From: Bacteroidetes bacterium GWA2_40_15
GTDB taxonomy: Bacteria > Bacteroidota > Bacteroidia > Bacteroidales > VadinHA17
Assembly (NCBI GenBank): GCA_001768195.1
Contig: MENI01000042.1
Span: 1-37,833 of the forward strand
Reading direction: 5' to 3'
Length of the DNA: 37,833 nucleotides
The notes under the pieces were generated by a model. That model saw only the letters and a program-made list of their open reading frames with translations. It searched no databases and had not been told where the DNA came from. Each line of letters starts with the position of its first letter. Position 1 is the first letter of the stretch. The translations under genes were made by a program, and so were the position numbers. Below, one piece after another: positions 33,282-37,833 of the stretch.

Positions 33282-34133
33282 GATCGTTTCGTTCTGATTT
33301 TTAATAAACTGTATCTCAATAGATGAATTCTTTTCTTCCTCCACAATAGGGAGAGTCTTACTTATCCAGTTGTCCTCACCGGAAACCTCGCAGTTAATCC
33401 CGTTTTTCGCAACTGAGAATACACGTATAATTCCGTCATTATCCCAGTCAAAGTTAGATATTTGTACTGAGATGGTCTTGTCATCTGCAAATGGATAGAT
33501 ATGGCATACCTCCTTCTGATTATCAGGAAGTCTGAAATGATATTTACAGGTAAACAGGTTCCCTCCCTCCACTGGTATGTTTTCACCAGGATTTGTACTT
33601 AAAAAATATTTATAGATATTATCATCATCACCTGATATTCCCTGAGCAATTATCTTAAAAACATGGCCTCCGAGCTTCTCGGCTTTCTCTCCCTCAAAAG
33701 GGCTCAAAGGACCAAAAGTGTGCCATTTTTTATCAAATTTCGGGTCAGCTCCAAAATTTCTTTCTGTCATTAAATATCCACTTTTGAAATTGCCACCGGG
33801 GTGGATACTTTGTGCTGCAGTATCAGACCAGCAACCGGTTCCTCCATATATCGAAAAGTTAACTACTGTATTAAATCCCCCTTTGACTTCATCAAGATCT
33901 CCGCCGGTATCCGGATCAAAAACCCGGAGGTAAACAGGACTGGTCTGTGAATATGGAACTACAAAGAAGAAAATCTGGCAAAAATCATCATCACCCCATG
34001 ATGTGACGGCATTTCCACCAAAAGTGATAAGACTGTGGATATTTTCATCGACAGCAGGGGCAGGTTGTGATTTAAGCTCTCTACCGGAAATAATGATTAT
34101 CAATAATATATAAAGATATCTTATCAATTCCAC
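32880..34133 (-). CDS. Chimeric exported protein: T9SS-operon protein joined to the start of a propeller sensor
   Basis: A 417-residue frame. Residues 1-22 are a signal peptide. Residues 28-285 are a beta-rich exported domain of unknown family (GGNAVTSWGDDDFCQIFFFV; FDPDTGGDLDEVKGGFN). At about residue 286 a second hydrophobic stretch (NFKGIILLLLTISLPVINA) and propeller blades begin, as if the start of a second gene was joined in frame. The frame ends at the TAG that also breaks the sensor. It begins 6 nt after the PD40-PKD gene and so belongs to the T9SS operon. A chimeric assembly is possible. Confidence 0.65.
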   Translation of the reverse strand: MELIRYLYILLIIIISGRELKSQPAPAVDENIHSLITFGGNAVTSWGDDDFCQIFFFVVPYSQTSPVYLRVFDPDTGGDLDEVKGGFNTVVNFSIYGGTGCWSDTAAQSIHPGGNFKSGYLMTERNFGADPKFDKKWHTFGPLSPFEGEKAEKLGGHVFKIIAQGISGDDDNIYKYFLSTNPGENIPVEGGNLFTCKYHFRLPDNQKEVCHIYPFADDKTISVQISNFDWDNDGIIRVFSVAKNGINCEVSGEDNWISKTLPIVEEEKNSSIEIQFIKNQNETIRNFKGIILLLLTISLPVINADPQDYNFRSFSSSEGLAAPYVYSTIQESQGYLWIGTADGLSKYNVFTFKTFTIPDSVADNFITSAIDDGSCLWFGHRNGRITWFDGKKFKPVNYNGRQLSSITHFAKSPDGRI

Positions 34134-34139
34134 TTTCAG

Positions 34140-36047
34140 TTAGTTTTTCATAAAAGCAAATTCTATTACACCATCTTTTGTCTTATCTTCTTTTTCAACA
34201 GGTCTGAACGGTGACCGGGCTAAACCATAACCACTGCTGTTTAATACTTCCATGCTGATCTCATTATTTCTGAACCAGTAGGTTACTTCCTGTGCCCACA
34301 TCTCAGATATCTCCATCTTACCTCCTGAAAATTCAGCTCTGTTTGCATAAACACTCATTTCAAGCCTGATATCGGGATCTTCCTTTAAGACTTCATATAT
34401 AATCTGAAGAATGCTGTTGGAAGAAGTTAATAACCCATTCCTGAAAAAGTTCAGTTCATGACTGATATTACCCGATAACTTCGCTCTGATATTTGTTTTC
34501 TGGCGTTCAGACAAATCATCCATAAAATATGTAAGTACCCCGAGAGTCTTTAGCTGACCTCCCGCAGTATCAATTTTCTCATGAGGTATGCTTCCCGCTA
34601 TTTCACTCCTCGTCTCCATCTCCCGGAATGAATCAAATATTCTTATCTTTTTCATAATGCACTTCTTAAAACCCTGACCCAGACTATCTGCCTCACCTGT
34701 TAATCCCAGCCGGACAAAATACTCCCCCTTTTTCTTAAACGAATGTCTGGCTAACGGACCGCCTGGTTCAAAACCTGTACCAAAATCCCAGTAATAATCA
34801 GTTACCTGTATGCCCTTAAGACCTGTCAATACACCTTCAAAGGATAATGAGTTATCAACGAATCCAATATTTTGAGACTTAACCTGTGCCTGTTCGATTT
34901 CCTCAAGTACAACATCATAGTTAACCTGATCCGCAATGGCATCTCCCGTCAGTTCGTCATATATACTTAACTTAACTGAATATTTACCGGGGCCCGGAAA
35001 ACAATGCTTAACCTGCACACCCTTCACTATTATACTATCCCCAAAATCCCACCTGTAAGTAACAGGTACAGTATCAATGAGTTTATGCTGCTCATCATAA
35101 AAGGTAAAACAATATTTATTTTCCTGTATACTATCGCAGGAGGAAAACTCGACCGGAGCTGTAGTGAAACTGAAAATATCATCCGTTTTAAGTCTGTTGG
35201 TTGAAAAATAACCCTTTTCCAATGTTGAATCGGTTACAAGTCCGAAATCATCGGCAGGTGAGTTTATTGCTGAATCGAGATGAACAGGATAGATCCATTT
35301 TCCACTTATTTCGCGGGTATAATACAAATCCTTTCCTCCAAAGCCCTCATGTCCGTCAGAAGTAAAATAGAGAATCCCGTATCTTGCAGCAAATGGAAAG
35401 GTTTCATTCTTTGCAGTATTAATCTCCGGGCCCAGGTTTACGGGAGGTTTCCATCCATCAGTAATAGTATCGCAATAATAAAGATCCATCCCTCCAAATC
35501 CTCCGGGCATGTCTGAAGAAAAATAAATTCTGCTCCCGTCAGGTGAAAGTGAAGGAGTATAAAAATTATAAAGCGGATCGTTAAATGAGCATGGTTCGAT
35601 CGCGGACCATAGACCGTCAATCATCTCCGCTCTGAAAATCCCAAGTTTATTGGTTGTGTCAGAAATGTTCCTGAGACTTTTTCCTGTATAATTATTCCTG
35701 CTAAAATAAATGATCGTTCCCTCTGTATCAAATGTTGCAGGTCCGTCGTTAAATCCGGTTGTAAGTTCCTTTGCCAGCAGAACCGGTGGTTTCCAGCCTG
35801 ATTTGCTTTTCTTGTTAACATAAACGATTTTAAACAACCTGTCCCCACCATCCTTATAGCCAACAAGTGAATTGTCCCTCAGATTAGAACAAAATACTAA
35901 GCCATTATTAAAAAACACAGGCGAGAACTCATCATCTAATCCTGAACTGAAAGTGGCCCTTTTCACAACAAAACGATGCTCCTGAGAGTAGGCTTCAATA
36001 CTCAGAAGTTGCGAAACAAGCAATAGTGTGGAGAAGATCCTTCTCAT
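34140..36047 (-). CDS. PD40-PKD-OmpA-like T9SS-associated protein
   Basis: A 635-residue exported protein with a signal peptide (MRRIFSTLLLVSQLLSIEAYS). WD40-like (PD40) repeats occupy about 40-300 (SLSPDGSRIYFSSDMPGGFGG; ILYFTSDGHEGFGGKDLYY). Two PKD domains follow (about 330-390 and 425-470; YRWDFGDS and YYWDFGTGF), and then an OmpA-like C-terminus (about 540-635). Genes of this architecture stand next to PorP/SprF in T9SS clusters and probably tether the system to peptidoglycan. The C-terminal domain is divergent. It is 11 nt after the PorP/SprF gene. Confidence 0.88.
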   Translation of the reverse strand: MRRIFSTLLLVSQLLSIEAYSQEHRFVVKRATFSSGLDDEFSPVFFNNGLVFCSNLRDNSLVGYKDGGDRLFKIVYVNKKSKSGWKPPVLLAKELTTGFNDGPATFDTEGTIIYFSRNNYTGKSLRNISDTTNKLGIFRAEMIDGLWSAIEPCSFNDPLYNFYTPSLSPDGSRIYFSSDMPGGFGGMDLYYCDTITDGWKPPVNLGPEINTAKNETFPFAARYGILYFTSDGHEGFGGKDLYYTREISGKWIYPVHLDSAINSPADDFGLVTDSTLEKGYFSTNRLKTDDIFSFTTAPVEFSSCDSIQENKYCFTFYDEQHKLIDTVPVTYRWDFGDSIIVKGVQVKHCFPGPGKYSVKLSIYDELTGDAIADQVNYDVVLEEIEQAQVKSQNIGFVDNSLSFEGVLTGLKGIQVTDYYWDFGTGFEPGGPLARHSFKKKGEYFVRLGLTGEADSLGQGFKKCIMKKIRIFDSFREMETRSEIAGSIPHEKIDTAGGQLKTLGVLTYFMDDLSERQKTNIRAKLSGNISHELNFFRNGLLTSSNSILQIIYEVLKEDPDIRLEMSVYANRAEFSGGKMEISEMWAQEVTYWFRNNEISMEVLNSSGYGLARSPFRPVEKEDKTKDGVIEFAFMKN

Positions 36048-36058
36048 TCTTTTTTCTT

Positions 36059-36976
36059 CTAAAATTGCCTCGGGCTTATCACTTTTCGCGAATAGTTGAA
36101 AATATAGTTCATTACAACCTCATGCGATCCTCTGTTATATTTTCCTGTCCTTCCTGTATCAAAACTATACGAATATGCAGTCATTAACTGGCGGTTCAGC
36201 TGACATTGAAGCATTCCGAGGAGTGTATTCTCACTCCTGTAACCTGCTCCCAGCCAAAGCCTTTCCTTAAGGATTACCTGTGCATTAATGTCCAACTGGG
36301 GATCATGACCAGGATGATATTTTGCCAAAAGCGATGGAAGAAGCTCTATATCAGGGGCTAAACCAATGTAGTACCCTCCTTCAATAAAGTAATTATATTC
36401 TGAAAAATCGTTCTTAATTCGATATTTACCACTGTTCTGTTCCAGCTCATGGCTCAACATCATCGGAATGGAGAAACCAAAAAAGTATTTATTGTTATGA
36501 TAATACATACCAAGACTGAAATCAGGCAATACGGAGCTCTCAGGATAATTTATCAGTAAAATATCTCCTTCATCAGCCGCATTCAGTTCATCCCATGCAA
36601 CATTCTTTCTGGTAGCTCCGAATCCAATGCCCATAGAAAGGACCCCTTTTTTCAGTTCAATCCTGTATGCGTAATTTCCATTTATACCGGTTTCGCTATA
36701 AATACCATAGCTTTCTTTTTCAAGAAGCAAACCAAGACCTATCCGGCCATTACTCAGGGGAGTATGTACCGACAGAATATTGCTTGATGGCGCATCCTCA
36801 AAACCGACCCATTGGTTCCTGTATAAAACCGAAACACTCAGAGCATCATGGCTACCGGCAAAGGCCGGATTAAATGCAAGTGTATTGTTCAGATACTGAT
36901 CAGATAATGTAAACATCTGACAGAACATATTCACGGGGAACATGAAGGTCAATATGATCAGAAAAAACCGATTCAT
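36059..36976 (-). CDS. PorP/SprF-family T9SS outer-membrane protein
   Basis: A 305-residue protein with a signal peptide (MNRFFLIILTFMFPVNMFC). Diagnostic features are YLNNTLAFNPAFAGSHDALS, VLYRNQWVGFEDAP, IGLGLLLEKESYGIYSETG and a C-terminal beta-barrel ending in F. PorP/SprF partners hold type-B adhesins at the cell surface. It begins directly after the stop of the adhesin gene (stop at 36977-36979, ATG at 36974-36976). Confidence 0.93.
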   Translation of the reverse strand: MNRFFLIILTFMFPVNMFCQMFTLSDQYLNNTLAFNPAFAGSHDALSVSVLYRNQWVGFEDAPSSNILSVHTPLSNGRIGLGLLLEKESYGIYSETGINGNYAYRIELKKGVLSMGIGFGATRKNVAWDELNAADEGDILLINYPESSVLPDFSLGMYYHNNKYFFGFSIPMMLSHELEQNSGKYRIKNDFSEYNYFIEGGYYIGLAPDIELLPSLLAKYHPGHDPQLDINAQVILKERLWLGAGYRSENTLLGMLQCQLNRQLMTAYSYSFDTGRTGKYNRGSHEVVMNYIFNYSRKVISPRQF

Positions 36977-37833
36977 TTATCTTGTAATTAAGACAGTTCC
37001 TTTCTTTATCAGCCCGTTTTCAAATTTTAATATATAATAATATGTGTCATTTGTCATATCATTGCCATTGTCATTCCTTCCGTCCCAGTCATTCTGATAA
37101 TTACTGTTTGTGTATTCCACATTCCCCCACCTGTTGAAAATTATCAGCTCGGTACGGACATTTAAAGCATTGATCTTAAAATAGTCATTTTTACCATCAC
37201 CGTTGGGTGTGATTACTGATGGTACAAACAGATCAGAAACGGTAATTTTAACTTCTGTACTTGCATCGCAGTTGCCATTCCGCACTGTCCATAAGAATAT
37301 GTTCTCACCGATTGATAAATCAGTTACCATGGTTATTGGAGAATGAATATCGCTGATCTGTCCTGATCCGGAAACTAAAGACCATTCACCTGTTTCGGAT
37401 AGAGACAATTCAGCCGTCAACTGTGTTTCAAAGATAAATGTCAGTTCCTGGTCCGGCCCTGCAACTGCTACAGGATTCTCATTAACAATTATACCCTGAG
37501 TGGTTTTATTGGTACAGACATTAGTATAGCTATATTCTATATTGATAGTACCTGTTCCAGTTGCCGATAGAACATTGCCTGAAACAGTACCAGGTCCGTC
37601 AATAATATCAAAAGTCCCGCCGGCCGGAGTACCAGATAAAGTCCTCAAATCATTTATACACATTGTATTGCTGCTGCTGGTTATACTTACCAGAGGTAAT
37701 GCATTGACTGTTACTACTGTTGCTGCCGACTGTACACTCTGACATCCGTTTGCATTGGTTACCCGGACAGTATAGCTTCCTGATGTGGAAATGTTTATAC
37801 TTGCAGTGGTTGCACTTGTTGACCATAGGTAAC
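36977..37833 (-). CDS. T9SS type-B-sorted adhesin, 5' end beyond the window
   Basis: The open frame continues past the ATG at 37661-37663 to the edge of the window (last whole codon at 37829-37831). It includes an Ig-like segment with SGSYTVRVTNANGCQS and AVAGPDQELTF. The C-terminal domain (last 85 or so residues) is the gliding-motility CHU_C/T9SS type-B sorting signal: VPSVITPNGDGKNDYFKI, LIIFNRWGNVEYTNSNYQND, WDGRND and YYILKFENGLIKKGTVLI. The protein is carried through T9SS and cleaved or held at the surface. The real start is outside the window. Confidence 0.93.
   Translation of the reverse strand, partial: YLWSTSATTASINISTSGSYTVRVTNANGCQSVQSAATVVTVNALPLVSITSSSNTMCINDLRTLSGTPAGGTFDIIDGPGTVSGNVLSATGTGTINIEYSYTNVCTNKTTQGIIVNENPVAVAGPDQELTFIFETQLTAELSLSETGEWSLVSGSGQISDIHSPITMVTDLSIGENIFLWTVRNGNCDASTEVKITVSDLFVPSVITPNGDGKNDYFKINALNVRTELIIFNRWGNVEYTNSNYQNDWDGRNDNGNDMTNDTYYYILKFENGLIKKGTVLITR

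Noticed and set aside
1-37833. tRNA, rRNA, prophage or integron
   Set aside because: I saw no cloverleaf-like gene, rRNA segment, phage structural gene, or integrase while reading both strands; without a scanning tool small RNAs could be missed.

Overview
The window looks like a piece of a Bacteroidota chromosome, most likely a free-living or sediment member of the Bacteroidales or a close relative. The evidence is the TAnnTTTG promoters, a type IX secretion (T9SS) cluster with a PorP/SprF protein and a type-B sorting domain, many lipoproteins, DUF6340 and DUF1080 proteins, and propeller-type sensor remnants. Base composition is moderate to AT-rich. I recognised no rRNA, tRNA, CRISPR array or prophage.

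Layout. (1) 127-4165, minus strand: a three-gene sugar-oxidation operon (DUF1080 lipoprotein, Gfo/Idh/MocA oxidoreductase, enolase-superfamily protein). (2) 4166-9828: an AT-rich, decayed accessory region. It holds an ArsR-rhodanese regulator with its probable operator, a four-helix membrane protein, a DsrE gene with an internal stop, a nucleoside-phosphorylase-like protein, a one-haem cytochrome, a wrecked MntA/HepT toxin-antitoxin pair, and three small inverted-repeat elements with target-site duplications. (3) 9829-13421, minus strand: DUF6340, an unknown secreted protein, a DUF1080 lipoprotein and an aldo/keto reductase. (4) 13568-16217, plus strand: a TIM-barrel isomerase-like lipoprotein, a GH29 fucosidase and a Dabb protein. 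(5) 16350-26086, minus strand: eight tightly spaced genes forming one probable operon, encoding a GH36-type alpha-galactosidase, a TIM-barrel isomerase, a 755-residue fusion of a membrane di-iron oxygenase, a Rieske domain and an NqrF-like reductase, a 77-residue orphan, an MFS transporter, an LsrG-like monooxygenase-fold protein, an iron alcohol dehydrogenase and a GH29 fucosidase. (6) 26213-30764: a MORN protein, then (minus strand) a secreted FAD oxidoreductase, a NapH-like membrane iron-sulfur protein and an MFS symporter. (7) 30960-37833, minus strand: a T9SS adhesin, PorP/SprF, a PD40-PKD-OmpA-like protein, and then fused and broken remains of an exported protein, a propeller sensor and a sulfatase.

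How it works together. Regions 1 and 3-6 read as glycoside-degradation loci. Secreted fucosidases and an alpha-galactosidase release sugars, a set of Tat-exported oxidoreductases and DUF1080 proteins fits the periplasmic 3-keto-glycoside route, and MFS carriers import products. The most novel item is the fused oxygenase in region 5. Its three modules match the three separate proteins of rhizopine O-demethylation (MocD oxygenase, MocE Rieske ferredoxin, MocF reductase). I infer a one-polypeptide oxidative O-demethylase or hydroxylase for a modified sugar or cyclitol, embedded in a galacto/fuco-glycoside operon. The other strong signal is a small mobile-element family whose two copies each have an 11-bp target duplication. 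One copy interrupts hepT and the other sits beside the arsR-type operator.
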